11,107 bases of DNA, taken from contig RFHN01000286.1 of NCBI GenBank assembly GCA_003695835.1, positions 1-11,107 of the forward strand, written 5' to 3'. The stretch is from Armatimonadota bacterium (lineage in GTDB: Bacteria; Armatimonadota; Fimbriimonadia; Fimbriimonadales; ATM1). Positions 1 through 6,958 of this stretch are shown in pieces (position 1 is the stretch's first letter; each line of letters begins with the position of its first letter). The translations under genes were made by a program, and so were the position numbers. The notes below the pieces were generated by a model, which saw only the letters and a program-made list of their open reading frames with translations, was not told the origin of the DNA and ran no database searches.

Positions 1-418
1 CGATGAGCCCAGGAATGATGCAAAAGACATACCCGATCGCAGCAAGAATTCCGATGATCAGACTTGCGACGATGAATCGCGGAACCAGGTCGAACGACTG
101 AAATACGTCGCCCGCGCTCGTGGGCAGACCACGAATCTGCTTCAGGGCCAGCCTAAACATGCCGCCCATGAGCAGCGATTGCACCACGAGTGAGATTACA
201 ACCGTCCCTCCGATTGCGACAAGAAACATGACAAAACCAGCCGAGCTGTCTGGCGCAAGAACCATCGGAACAACCGCAATATACGGAATAAAGGCTGAAA
301 TCAAGATGAGCACAAAATAAGCGAGCATGGCGCCGATCCACGTCCCCGCATTACGGGTAAAGAGCTGCCAAGCCTCGCCGATAACTTCAAATCGAATTCG
401 AGCAGAGCCGTTTGTCAT
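1..418 (-). CDS. Multi-pass membrane protein, N-terminal part (runs off left edge)
   Basis: An open frame of 139 codons without a stop reaches the left edge, so the C-terminus is missing. The ATG at 418 is preceded by a strong Shine-Dalgarno sequence (AGGAGG on the minus strand, 426-431, 7 nt spacing), which fixes the start. The protein begins MTNGSARIRFEVIGEAWQLF and then has three hydrophobic stretches at about residues 26-50, 61-88 and 114-139. The order is an amphipathic start ending WxLFxRN, a long hydrophobic span, a short loop with RLALKQIRG, then a span ending CIIPG. This resembles the loosely defined bacterial integral membrane families often annotated as DUF975/DUF4013-like or glycerophosphodiester phosphodiesterase membrane-domain-like proteins. 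I cannot assign a function. It lies downstream of the choice-of-anchor gene on the same strand, but an intrinsic terminator separates the two, so it is probably a separate unit. Confidence 0.85.
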   Translation of the reverse strand, partial: MTNGSARIRFEVIGEAWQLFTRNAGTWIGAMLAYFVLILISAFIPYIAVVPMVLAPDSSAGFVMFLVAIGGTVVISLVVQSLLMGGMFRLALKQIRGLPTSAGDVFQSFDLVPRFIVASLIIGILAAIGYVFCIIPGLI

Positions 419-425
419 GAATTCC

Positions 426-431
426 CCTCCT
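426..431 (-). promoter_or_regulatory. Shine-Dalgarno site of the left-edge membrane protein
   Basis: The minus strand reads AGGAGG seven bases upstream of the ATG at 418. It is one of the two strongest ribosome binding sites in the window, and it supports a real gene that is open to the window edge. Confidence 0.8.
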
Positions 432-457
432 TTCCCAATAGGACGATTCTGACACGG

Positions 458-488
458 AAAAAGGCGCAGGAACAATCGTCCCTGCGCC
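458..488 (-). terminator. Rho-independent terminator of the choice-of-anchor gene
   Basis: On the minus strand a perfect 8-bp GC-rich stem, GGCGCAGG pairing with CCTGCGCC (481-488 and 463-470), encloses a 10-nt loop and is followed by five T residues (458-462). It sits about 22 bases after the stop codon of the 511-2922 gene, the expected place for intrinsic termination. It isolates the next minus-strand gene, which starts at 418. Confidence 0.85.
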
Positions 489-510
489 ACTGGAGTCAGC
501 AGGAAGGGGG

Positions 511-2922
511 TTACTCTCGCACGGTCCAGGTTACACGGTCGAAGCGTCCTCCCCATGCGATGAACGTAACCCCTCGGTCGTGGTATCCGATGCGCGCGCG
601 GATGACGCCTGTGCCCGGCTCGAGGAAACGGCTGGGGTTGGTCGTGATCACGAGATCAATCGGCGTATCCACTTGCGGTCCGTTCCGCTCGTCGAGCTGC
701 TCCCATGTAGAGGATTGGAAGTTGAACAACTCAATCCTCTGCCGGGTCGGCGTGCCGGTGGTTGCGGCCTCGACGTGGAACGTGATCTGGCTGGGGGTTT
801 GGATGGAGGAGACACCCTCAACGAGGATCTCGACCGAGGCTGCCGCGATTTCGGTGGGTCGGCGCGCTTCGATGGACAAGTACGAGTCGTCGCTGGCGAA
901 CAGGTCGGACAGCCCGCCGCCGGTCCGCTCTCCGCGGAGCACGGTGAACGCCGCGGGTAGGACCTCGATTTCCTGATCGCACGCATAGGCGATGACCTTG
1001 AATGCGTCGAGCCCCGCCTCCGTTACGGAGTTGTTCGGGTTGTCCGAGGCGAGGAAGCGGAACCTCATCGTGGCGGTAGGCGCGACGAAGTCTGCTACCC
1101 GGAGGGTGACGACGGTCCAGTCCGCGGTACTTTCGGCGGCCTCCATCTGCGTCCAGGTTGCGCCGTTGTCGTTGGAGACCTCTACGACCAACCGGTCGTC
1201 CCCATCGTCGTTAGTGAACCATCGGGCATAGGAAACATAGTATTCGTGCCCGGCTGACATGTCAATCGTCGGCGACGTGAGGATGGTTGGTCCGCCGTCC
1301 ACGTCTTGGCTCGGCCCGTTGCCGGTTACGTAGCATCGTCCGCTGCCATCGTAATCGGAGGGCGGGTCTCCGCGCTGTCCACCATCGCCTGCGGGGATCG
1401 CGCGCTCCCAAGCCCCATCCGAAAGGTTTTGGTTCGTGACGGTCCAGCCTTGGTTGGTCTCGAAGTTATCGTCGAAGACGATCAGTTTCTGTCTGGCAGC
1501 GACAGCCGTATACACAGAGGTCGGCGCGTTCGACGGATCGGTGAACGTGAGGTTGTTCGTGTCCTTGGCGCTCACGTAGTAGTACACGGTAGCGCCACAC
1601 GGCGCCGCGGGGAACACCGCGTCGTACACATTCGGCGAAACTTGGGTCATGGGAATCGCTGTGTAGTTCGTGCCGTCAGTGCTCACGTGTAGGACGCCCG
1701 TGCCGGGCTGCGGGTCCGTATTGACGCCGTTCACGACGACCCGCATCGTGGTCCCACCGCTCGGATTCACGAGCTCGGGGCGGCCGCCTGGATATTCGAA
1801 ATCGAGCCTTGCGAGGGCGCGGCTGACATCGAGAATGAAGAGGCCTCTCTCAATATCGCTCACGATGACGGTGCCGCTCGGGAAGAACGGGTAGTTGCTC
1901 CACGCGCCGTTGAAGCCGCGGTCATCGTTCTCCGGATACGTGTCGAACCAACCGACTTGGGGCGGGTTGAGGGGGTCTACGTTTGTGTCGAAGATTCGAA
2001 GACCGCTGCGGTAATTCGCCTCGAAGATGAAACCGTCCCGGATATACAGATTGTGATCAATCGAAGGGACGCCGGAGGTGAAGTTCGTCACATAGAACGC
2101 GTTCTCCAAGCTCTCGACGTTGAGGACGATCGTGCGTGTGGTGAATCCGTTGTTGTTCTCGTCGAATTCGTCGTCCACGTAGAGATATTTGCGATCGTCG
2201 CTCAGCCAGGCCTGGTGGCAGTATCCAACCTGCGGGTACGTCACTCTCTTGATCAGGAAGGGGTTGTTCTTGTTCGTGACGTCGTAAATGTCCACCCCCC
2301 TGCCTTCGCTGCACCCAAACAGGATTTGGCGACCCGCGTAGGGTCCGCTGGTATACGTGACGATCTCGGCGTCGTGCTGGTAATTGCTCGTCATCGAAGC
2401 CGGCCCGACTTGGACCGGATTTGCGGGGTTCGCAAGACTGAAGCACATCGTGGTGCCGGTGCCCTGGTTGGAACCGCACGTGTACAGGAAGCCACTGGTC
2501 GTATCTATAGCGACGTTGTGGCTCCTACCCGGGGAAGTGATCGTTCGGACGAGGGTTACGATGCCCTGGTCAATTTGGTCGAGGTCAATGACCTGGATCC
2601 CGCTGTTCGACGCTTCAGTCACTACGTAGGCGTAGTGAGAGTACGTCTTGATGTCGCCCCACGTACTCGACGGGTGAGCGATCGTAGCGACAACGACGGG
2701 ATTCGCCGGGTCCGTGATCTCCACGAAGGCGACCTTGTTGTTCAGGCCCATGATGGCGTACTCGCGTCCGGATGGCGATACGTAGCCCCAGCAGTCGTTC
2801 CCAGAACTTGCCCCGAATGTTGAGAGGGGTAGATTTCGGTAGAGCGAGACGTTGTGCGAGCTGAACTGCGCGGCAGCTGCTACCGATACGAAAAGCAAAC
2901 CAAGAGCACTCCAGATTTTCAT
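511..2922 (-). CDS. Secreted choice-of-anchor B family beta-propeller protein
   Basis: The 803-residue protein starts at the ATG at 2922. The frame is open 69 bases further upstream, but this start directly gives a Sec signal peptide (MKIWSALGLLFVSVAAAAQF, cleavage near AAA-Q). Residues 35-370 resemble the choice-of-anchor B domain (TIGR04312), a propeller related to LVIVD repeats. Its blades include GIQVIDLDQ (108-116), GVDIYDVTN (209-217), GLRIFDTN (307-314) and GLFILDVS (360-367), with CHQAWLSDD near 235 and DHNLYIRDG near 289. An Ig/FN3-like segment (about 375-475) and a jelly-roll-like domain with Asp-rich turns (about 484-648, NDDGDDRLVVEVSNDNGATW) follow. The last 150 residues form another beta-rich domain ending in WTVRE. 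No LPXTG, PEP-CTERM, C-terminal membrane helix or typical T9SS tail is visible, so the mode of attachment is unknown. A role in surface adhesion or extracellular binding is inference. The gene ends before a clear terminator and is divergent from the small secreted protein at 3052. Confidence 0.9.
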   Translation of the reverse strand: MKIWSALGLLFVSVAAAAQFSSHNVSLYRNLPLSTFGASSGNDCWGYVSPSGREYAIMGLNNKVAFVEITDPANPVVVATIAHPSSTWGDIKTYSHYAYVVTEASNSGIQVIDLDQIDQGIVTLVRTITSPGRSHNVAIDTTSGFLYTCGSNQGTGTTMCFSLANPANPVQVGPASMTSNYQHDAEIVTYTSGPYAGRQILFGCSEGRGVDIYDVTNKNNPFLIKRVTYPQVGYCHQAWLSDDRKYLYVDDEFDENNNGFTTRTIVLNVESLENAFYVTNFTSGVPSIDHNLYIRDGFIFEANYRSGLRIFDTNVDPLNPPQVGWFDTYPENDDRGFNGAWSNYPFFPSGTVIVSDIERGLFILDVSRALARLDFEYPGGRPELVNPSGGTTMRVVVNGVNTDPQPGTGVLHVSTDGTNYTAIPMTQVSPNVYDAVFPAAPCGATVYYYVSAKDTNNLTFTDPSNAPTSVYTAVAARQKLIVFDDNFETNQGWTVTNQNLSDGAWERAIPAGDGGQRGDPPSDYDGSGRCYVTGNGPSQDVDGGPTILTSPTIDMSAGHEYYVSYARWFTNDDGDDRLVVEVSNDNGATWTQMEAAESTADWTVVTLRVADFVAPTATMRFRFLASDNPNNSVTEAGLDAFKVIAYACDQEIEVLPAAFTVLRGERTGGGLSDLFASDDSYLSIEARRPTEIAAASVEILVEGVSSIQTPSQITFHVEAATTGTPTRQRIELFNFQSSTWEQLDERNGPQVDTPIDLVITTNPSRFLEPGTGVIRARIGYHDRGVTFIAWGGRFDRVTWTVRE

Positions 2923-2927
2923 AGTGG

Positions 2928-2970
2928 TTCCGTCCAAACGAGGTGGGTTCGATTCGTCAGATGGACGGAA
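2928..2970 (-). repeat. Inverted repeat in the leader of the choice-of-anchor gene
   Basis: TTCCGTCC (2928-2935) and its exact reverse complement GGACGGAA (2963-2970) are separated by 27 bases. In a minus-strand transcript the proximal arm reads GGACGGAA and lies five bases before the ATG at 2922, covering the only purine-rich segment that could serve as a weak ribosome binding site. Pairing could therefore affect translation. The repeat is seen directly; the regulatory role is inferred. Confidence 0.5.
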
Positions 2971-2989
2971 TGAACCGGCCGGTTCGTTC
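2968..2989. repeat. 22-bp near-perfect palindrome between divergent genes
   Basis: A perfect 14-bp palindrome (GAACCGGCCGGTTC, 2972-2985) extends by GAA/TTC arms to 22 bp with a single mismatched pair (T at 2971, G at 2986; G-U pairing is possible in one RNA strand). It lies between the start codons at 2922 (minus) and 3052 (plus). It could be an operator for a dimeric regulator or a hairpin in either leader. I see no convincing -10/-35 pair beside it. Confidence 0.6.
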
Positions 2990-3040
2990 AAAAACGTCGC
3001 TCTGCGAACGATTTCGCGGGTACAACACGTCTGTTCCTAC

Positions 3041-3045
3041 GGAGG
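3041..3045 (+). promoter_or_regulatory. Shine-Dalgarno site of the small secreted protein
   Basis: GGAGG lies six bases upstream of the ATG at 3052, a textbook spacing. It selects this start over the overlapping frame that opens at 2943. Confidence 0.85.
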
Positions 3046-3051
3046 AAAGTC

Positions 3052-3531
3052 ATGAAGAAGCTTCTTACCGCGTTACTTGTAGTTGCCTTGCCCATCGCGA
3101 GCGCAGTGGCTGTCGGAGACGGCTGGATGGCTCGCGGCGTCGGCAAGATTCTCTTGGGAGGCCGTACGGAGGATCACGGGGACGATGGGGTCTTGGTCTT
3201 TGATCTGTCCGTCCGAAGCGAAGGCGGTCAGGTGCAAGGTTCCTTGCTCGCCGCTGCGGAGGGCGAGGATCACGGCGAGGACTTTCCGGACGTGATCATC
3301 CGCATTCCTGAGATTCAGTACGCCGAGCTCAATGGCGACACCGTCTTCTTCGCCGGCGACGGATTCGTGATCTTCGAAGAGGCGTTCGTGGTCGGCTGGG
3401 TGAAGCACTCCCCCGGCACGCTGGACGGCGATGAGTTCATGGTCTACGCGATTACCCCGTTCGGCGGGATGCACTGGCAGGGTGGCGGACACCTGGCATC
3501 CGGCTTTGTGTACATCGGGCCGGCGAACTAA
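3052..3531 (+). CDS. Small acidic secreted beta-rich protein, unknown function
   Basis: The 159-residue protein has a clean Sec signal peptide (MKKLLTALLVVALPIASAVA, cleavage before VGDG) and a strong ribosome binding site. The mature part is acidic, with Asp/Glu clusters such as EDHGDDG and EGEDHGED. Short hydrophobic strands alternate with Gly turns and there is no further membrane helix, so it should be a periplasmic or exported beta protein. The order GxGxI, FDLSV, GGQVQGSL, an NGDTVFFAG core, DGDEF, then GGHLASGFVYIG at the end resembles, from memory, small beta domains found in secreted bacterial proteins that carry a conserved DxxDxFxI-type loop. That similarity is tentative and I give no function. 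It is divergent from the choice-of-anchor gene and closed by its own terminator, so it is probably transcribed alone. It might be co-regulated with its divergent secreted neighbour through the palindrome between them. Confidence 0.88.
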   Translation: MKKLLTALLVVALPIASAVAVGDGWMARGVGKILLGGRTEDHGDDGVLVFDLSVRSEGGQVQGSLLAAAEGEDHGEDFPDVIIRIPEIQYAELNGDTVFFAGDGFVIFEEAFVVGWVKHSPGTLDGDEFMVYAITPFGGMHWQGGGHLASGFVYIGPAN

Positions 3532-3544
3532 ACCGCGCGTCGCC

Positions 3545-3585
3545 GCGCCCCGGAGCCGTTCAAGGCTTTGGGGCGCTTTTCTTTT
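3545..3585 (+). terminator. Rho-independent terminator inside the 3' end of the convergent gene
   Basis: A 13-bp stem (3545-3557 with 3564-3576) contains two G-U pairs in RNA, has a 6-nt loop and is followed by TTTTCTTTT (3577-3585). It starts 13 bases after the TAA of the 3052 gene. Its loop contains the stop codon of the minus-strand gene (3560-3562), and its 3' arm and T-tract encode that protein's last residues (KKSAPKP). It has no T-tract in the minus direction, so it should act only on plus-strand transcription. Confidence 0.9.
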
Positions 3586-4678
3586 GAGGGAAGACTACCC
3601 AGCGAGTCAATACGAAATTCGCAAGTCCTCCCACGACGATACCCACGAGATTCACCGCCAAGTACCAGTACCGAGCTGCTGATAGCGGCAGTAGAATCAG
3701 GAAGACCACCTGCCGTATGGAAAGCCCAACAATGCAAACGAGGACGAACGCGGGATACGCGGCTTCGTGGGGCCGGTCCGGCTTCCGGAAAGTATATCGC
3801 CAATTCAGCAGATAGTTGAACGTTGCGGCCGCCAGAAACGCGAACACGACAGCTACCGCGGGATGAAGATGGAAAGCCTCTACTCCGATAACGAGCACGA
3901 GCATATCCACCAGAACGCCGAGAGCGCCGACGGCGCCGAAGAGCGCGAGCTGGGTCCAAAACGGAAAACGGTAGCGATAGAGACGCACCAGGTGGCGAAG
4001 GTAGAGAAGTTGTTGCCTGGTAGTCAGCTTGCTCTCGCCGTGCTCTCGGTCCCGGAAGCGGATGGGTATCTCGGCGAGGCGCGCACCGGTCTTCACGACC
4101 GTTTCGAGGACGATCTTCCAGCCGATTGCGTCAATGGGCGCATTGCGTACAACGTCGAGGCGAACCGCCATGAAGCCCGAGGTCGGATCAGTCATCGGCG
4201 TGAGAGGTCGGGCGAGCAAGGACGCGCCCCACGAAACGAAACGACGGAACCACGGCCAGTTGTCTGCCCCTCCTCCGGGAACGTTTCGGCTTCCCACTAC
4301 GATGTCGGCTTCGTCCCTTAGAATCGGCGCTACCAGTTGCGGGAGGACGTCGGGTGGGTGGCTGAGGTCCGCATCCATCACGACGGCGACCTCACCCCTC
4401 GCGTGGCGGAATCCGTCCACGACGGACGCGGAGAGACCTCGGTCTTGAGTGCGTCGGACGGCCCGTACGGGAAACTTCTGCCCCATTTCCAAAGCGCGCT
4501 CGTAGGTTCCGTCGGGTGAATCGTCGTCCATCACGAGGATCTCATGGGCGATGCCCGCATTCGAGAGCGCCTCGTGCACCGCCGGGACGATGATCCCGAT
4601 GTTTTCGACCTCGTTGTAGGTAGGCAGGATCACCGTGACGGTTGGACGGCCCTCGGTTTGTTCCTCGTGGGTTGGCAT
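3560..4678 (-). CDS. Dolichyl/polyprenyl-phosphate mannose synthase-like GT2 with GtrA-like membrane domain
   Basis: This 372-residue protein has an N-terminal GT-A glycosyltransferase family 2 domain (about 12-225). Visible motifs are VILPTYNEVENI (16-27), DDDSPDGT (51-58) and the metal/nucleotide-binding DADLSHPP (102-109). They also include GSRNVPGG (129-136), DPTSGF (164-169) and the HGESKL (213-218) signature of the DPM1 subgroup. A GtrA-like membrane domain follows (about 240-365) with four predicted helices, NYLLNWRYTF (288-297) and NFVLTRWVVF (354-363). The known Pyrococcus furiosus dolichyl-phosphate mannose synthase has this same layout. The expected reaction is transfer of mannose, or less certainly glucose, from a nucleotide sugar to a polyprenyl phosphate on the cytoplasmic face; the sugar cannot be read from the sequence. 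No clear Shine-Dalgarno precedes the ATG. The gene is divergent from, and nearly touches, the TMTC-like gene, a plausible user of its product. Its 3' end overlaps the neighbour's terminator. Confidence 0.9.
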   Translation of the reverse strand: MPTHEEQTEGRPTVTVILPTYNEVENIGIIVPAVHEALSNAGIAHEILVMDDDSPDGTYERALEMGQKFPVRAVRRTQDRGLSASVVDGFRHARGEVAVVMDADLSHPPDVLPQLVAPILRDEADIVVGSRNVPGGGADNWPWFRRFVSWGASLLARPLTPMTDPTSGFMAVRLDVVRNAPIDAIGWKIVLETVVKTGARLAEIPIRFRDREHGESKLTTRQQLLYLRHLVRLYRYRFPFWTQLALFGAVGALGVLVDMLVLVIGVEAFHLHPAVAVVFAFLAAATFNYLLNWRYTFRKPDRPHEAAYPAFVLVCIVGLSIRQVVFLILLPLSAARYWYLAVNLVGIVVGGLANFVLTRWVVFPQKKSAPKP

Positions 4679-4718
4679 ATTGGTTGGTAAAATGGCTCCT
4701 CCGCGACCGCGGGTTCAC

Positions 4719-6947
4719 ATGAAAGAAAGTTCAGCGATCCCATCCGCGCAATGCCCACGGTGGGCGGTCTGGCTTGTCGCAGGCATTGTGGCTCTCTTGA
4801 CGTTCATCGTATTCTATCCTGCCACAAGAGGCGAGTTCGTGAACTTCGACGACCTCGCAAACTTCGTTGGAAACGAGAAGAATCTGCGAGTTTTCACAGG
4901 CGAAGACGGCGGGTTTGGGCTGAACGCGGAGGCTCTCAAGTGGGTGTTCACGGCGTTCCACGTCGGCGTCTACACGCCGGTGAGCTGGCTTACCGTCGCC
5001 GTGGATGTTGCCATTGCCGGAGGCGTGGACAGCTATCAGATCCATCTGACCAACGTTCTCTTCCATACCGCGAACGCAGTACTGTTCTTTTTCTTGCTCG
5101 TTTCCTTGCTCCGGTGGACGAAGCGGGCTACCTCTTGGCCGTTGCTCGTGGCTTGCGGTTTGGGGGCGCTGTTTTTCAGCTTGCACCCGTTGCGCGTGGA
5201 GATCGTGGCTTGGGCGTCTGCTCGGAACAACCTCGTCGGGGCGTTTTTTGCGTTGCTTTCCGTCCTTGCGTATCTCAAGTCGTACGAGGCGGAAGGGCGG
5301 GCGAGCACGTATTGGCACATCGGTTCCGTCCTGCTGTATGTCGTGGCCATGTTGGCGAAGGCGTACGTACTGCCATTGCCGCTGGTCCTTTTGCTCTTGG
5401 ACTACTACCCTCTCCGACGGAACCGCGACCGTGCGGAATGGATGCGGGACTTGATCGAGAAGGGTGCGTGGCTTGGCCTCGGTTTCTTCTTGGCGCTCGG
5501 CTTCATGAAGATGATGAATGCGCTGCTGGGCATGCCGCCGATGTTCCAAGTCAGCGAACCTGACCTGCTCAAGAGTGTCAGACCTGCCATCGCGGCGTAC
5601 GCTCTTTGGTTCTCGGTGTTCAAGACGTTTCTTCCTCTCAACCTGGTGGCGTACGTGCCGATCCCACGCGATATCACCCTTTTCGGTGCGACCTATCTTC
5701 CGGGATACCTTCTCGGCTTGGGCGGGACAATCGCGGCGATCCTTTACCGCCGGAAGATGCCAGCGTTTACGGTGGCCTGGTTTGCGATGCTGTTTCTGCT
5801 CGGGCCAGTCAGCGGATTGGTTCCGCTCGGCACGCACCTGGCAGCCGACCGATACACCTACCTTGTAACCCTCCCCATCGCGGCGCTTCTGGCTGGGGGA
5901 GTGGCCCTCTGGTTGGAGCGCAGGCCCGCACACCTGCCGGCCGTCGGTTTGGCTGGGGCCGCAGTCTGTGCCGCGCTGATCTTCGGCACTTTGCAGTTGA
6001 TCCCGAACTGGCGCGATTCGGTCGCGCTTTGGCGATCCGTTGAACGCCAGTATCCGGACAATCGGCAGGTCTGGCTCAACCTGGGTGACGGGTTGTTAGA
6101 GAAGGGGCAATGGGAGGAAGGGATGCAGTATCTCGAGCGCGCCGCGGCTCCCATCGAGGGGGAGAACGATTTCTGGGCGGAGGCGGACCGGTACATGGCG
6201 AGCCAAGCGCTGTTGAACATGGCAGGCCGATACGCGGACCGAGGGGAGGACCGCAAAGCGCTCGAGTTGTTGGAACGGGCGGTTGACATCCGCCCACAAA
6301 ACTTCGAAGCGCTGACGCTGCTCGCGCAAGCGCTTTCGCCGATGGGCCGCGCGGACGAAGTGATCCCTTATGTCGAGAGAGCCATCGAGAAGCAGCCGGA
6401 CAACCCAAACCTCAAGAAGCTGCTCGAAGCTTTGGAATCAGCGAAGCTCCCACCTCCACGCGACGCCGAGGAAGAAGGCGACCGGGCAGCCATGCGGCAA
6501 GACACCGAAGCTGCGATCGAGGCGTACCGCCGCGCAATTCGGGAAAACCCGGACCGAGAATCGGGTTATGGGAAGCTGGCGAGGGAGCTGAGTCGGGCCA
6601 AGCGGTACCGCGAGGCGAAGCAAGTCCTGACTCAGGCTGTCCAAAAGTGGCCGAACAGCCCGGGTTTGACTTACTCGCTCATCTGGCTGCTGTCAACGTG
6701 CCCGGACGACGGTGTCCGCGACGGAAAACAGGCCCTTGAGCTCGTCCGGCGCGTAAACGGAGAGGAGCAGGAGAATCCGCAGCTGCTCGACATTGTGGCT
6801 GCGGCTTATGCCGAGGCTGGACAGTTCGAGAAGGCGGTGCAACTGTTGACGAAGGCGGTCGAGCGGGCGCAGGCGGACCAGCGGCAGGCCTTCGAGGAGC
6901 GGCTCAACCTGTACCAGTCCAAGCGGCCTTACCGCACCTCGGATTGA
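4719..6947 (+). CDS. TMTC-like polytopic membrane protein with C-terminal TPR repeats (putative GT-C glycosyltransferase)
   Basis: The protein has 742 residues from the ATG at 4719. An in-frame ATG at 4692 would add nine residues, and neither has a clear ribosome binding site. Residues 14-428 are strongly hydrophobic with about ten membrane spans. They carry hallmarks of the TMTC group: an acidic pair in the first outer loop (FVNFDDLANF, Asp44-Asp45), HLTNVLFHTANAVLFF (109-124) and LHPLRVEIVAWASAR (155-169). LLLLDYYPL (224-232) and ADRYTYL (376-382) follow. Residues 445-720 hold five or six TPR units, for example 497-528, 529-562, 614-647 and 688-720, and the tail ends LYQSKRPYRTSD as in bacterial relatives. 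Animal TMTC1-4 are dolichyl-phosphate-mannose-dependent protein O-mannosyltransferases, and in this fold the acidic pair is the expected catalytic site. The bacterial relatives are mostly uncharacterised, so enzyme activity is inferred. The divergent lipid-phosphate-sugar synthase supports it. The TPR part should face the periplasm if the topology matches TMTC. Confidence 0.87.
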   Translation: MKESSAIPSAQCPRWAVWLVAGIVALLTFIVFYPATRGEFVNFDDLANFVGNEKNLRVFTGEDGGFGLNAEALKWVFTAFHVGVYTPVSWLTVAVDVAIAGGVDSYQIHLTNVLFHTANAVLFFFLLVSLLRWTKRATSWPLLVACGLGALFFSLHPLRVEIVAWASARNNLVGAFFALLSVLAYLKSYEAEGRASTYWHIGSVLLYVVAMLAKAYVLPLPLVLLLLDYYPLRRNRDRAEWMRDLIEKGAWLGLGFFLALGFMKMMNALLGMPPMFQVSEPDLLKSVRPAIAAYALWFSVFKTFLPLNLVAYVPIPRDITLFGATYLPGYLLGLGGTIAAILYRRKMPAFTVAWFAMLFLLGPVSGLVPLGTHLAADRYTYLVTLPIAALLAGGVALWLERRPAHLPAVGLAGAAVCAALIFGTLQLIPNWRDSVALWRSVERQYPDNRQVWLNLGDGLLEKGQWEEGMQYLERAAAPIEGENDFWAEADRYMASQALLNMAGRYADRGEDRKALELLERAVDIRPQNFEALTLLAQALSPMGRADEVIPYVERAIEKQPDNPNLKKLLEALESAKLPPPRDAEEEGDRAAMRQDTEAAIEAYRRAIRENPDRESGYGKLARELSRAKRYREAKQVLTQAVQKWPNSPGLTYSLIWLLSTCPDDGVRDGKQALELVRRVNGEEQENPQLLDIVAAAYAEAGQFEKAVQLLTKAVERAQADQRQAFEERLNLYQSKRPYRTSD

Positions 6948-6958
6948 GACCTCAGTCC
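6941..6958. repeat. Dyad symmetry spanning two convergent stop codons
   Basis: GGATTGAG (6941-6948) and CTCAGTCC (6951-6958) form an inverted repeat with one G-T pair and only two central bases, so a real hairpin would use about 7 bp and a 4-nt loop. The TGA stops of the TMTC-like gene (6945-6947) and the MgtC gene (6952-6954) sit symmetrically in the arms. There is no T-tract on either side, so this is not a standard intrinsic terminator. Confidence 0.4.

Noticed and set aside
1957..2823. A 288-codon plus-strand open frame inside the choice-of-anchor gene
   Set aside because: The Val/Arg/Asp-rich translation shows no domain, and the minus strand encodes the conserved propeller blades.
2923..2991. 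N-terminal extension of the choice-of-anchor protein (start at 2991)
   Set aside because: The extra 23 residues precede a complete signal peptide and are polar and unstructured, and they would bury the leader repeats in coding sequence. The ATG at 2922 fits a secreted protein better.
3021..3026. TACAAC as a -10 box for the small secreted protein
   Set aside because: It has only four matches to consensus and no -35 hexamer at a suitable distance, so I did not list it as a promoter.
2943..3203. Plus-strand frame starting at 2943 that overlaps the small secreted protein
   Set aside because: It has no ribosome binding site and no recognisable domain, and it covers the strong start signals of the 3052 gene in a different frame.
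4731..5933. A 400-codon open frame antisense to the TMTC-like gene
   Set aside because: Its translation is rich in Arg, His, Gln and Glu with no recognisable domain, while the opposite strand encodes a protein with clear family motifs and membrane spans. It is a GC-bias shadow.
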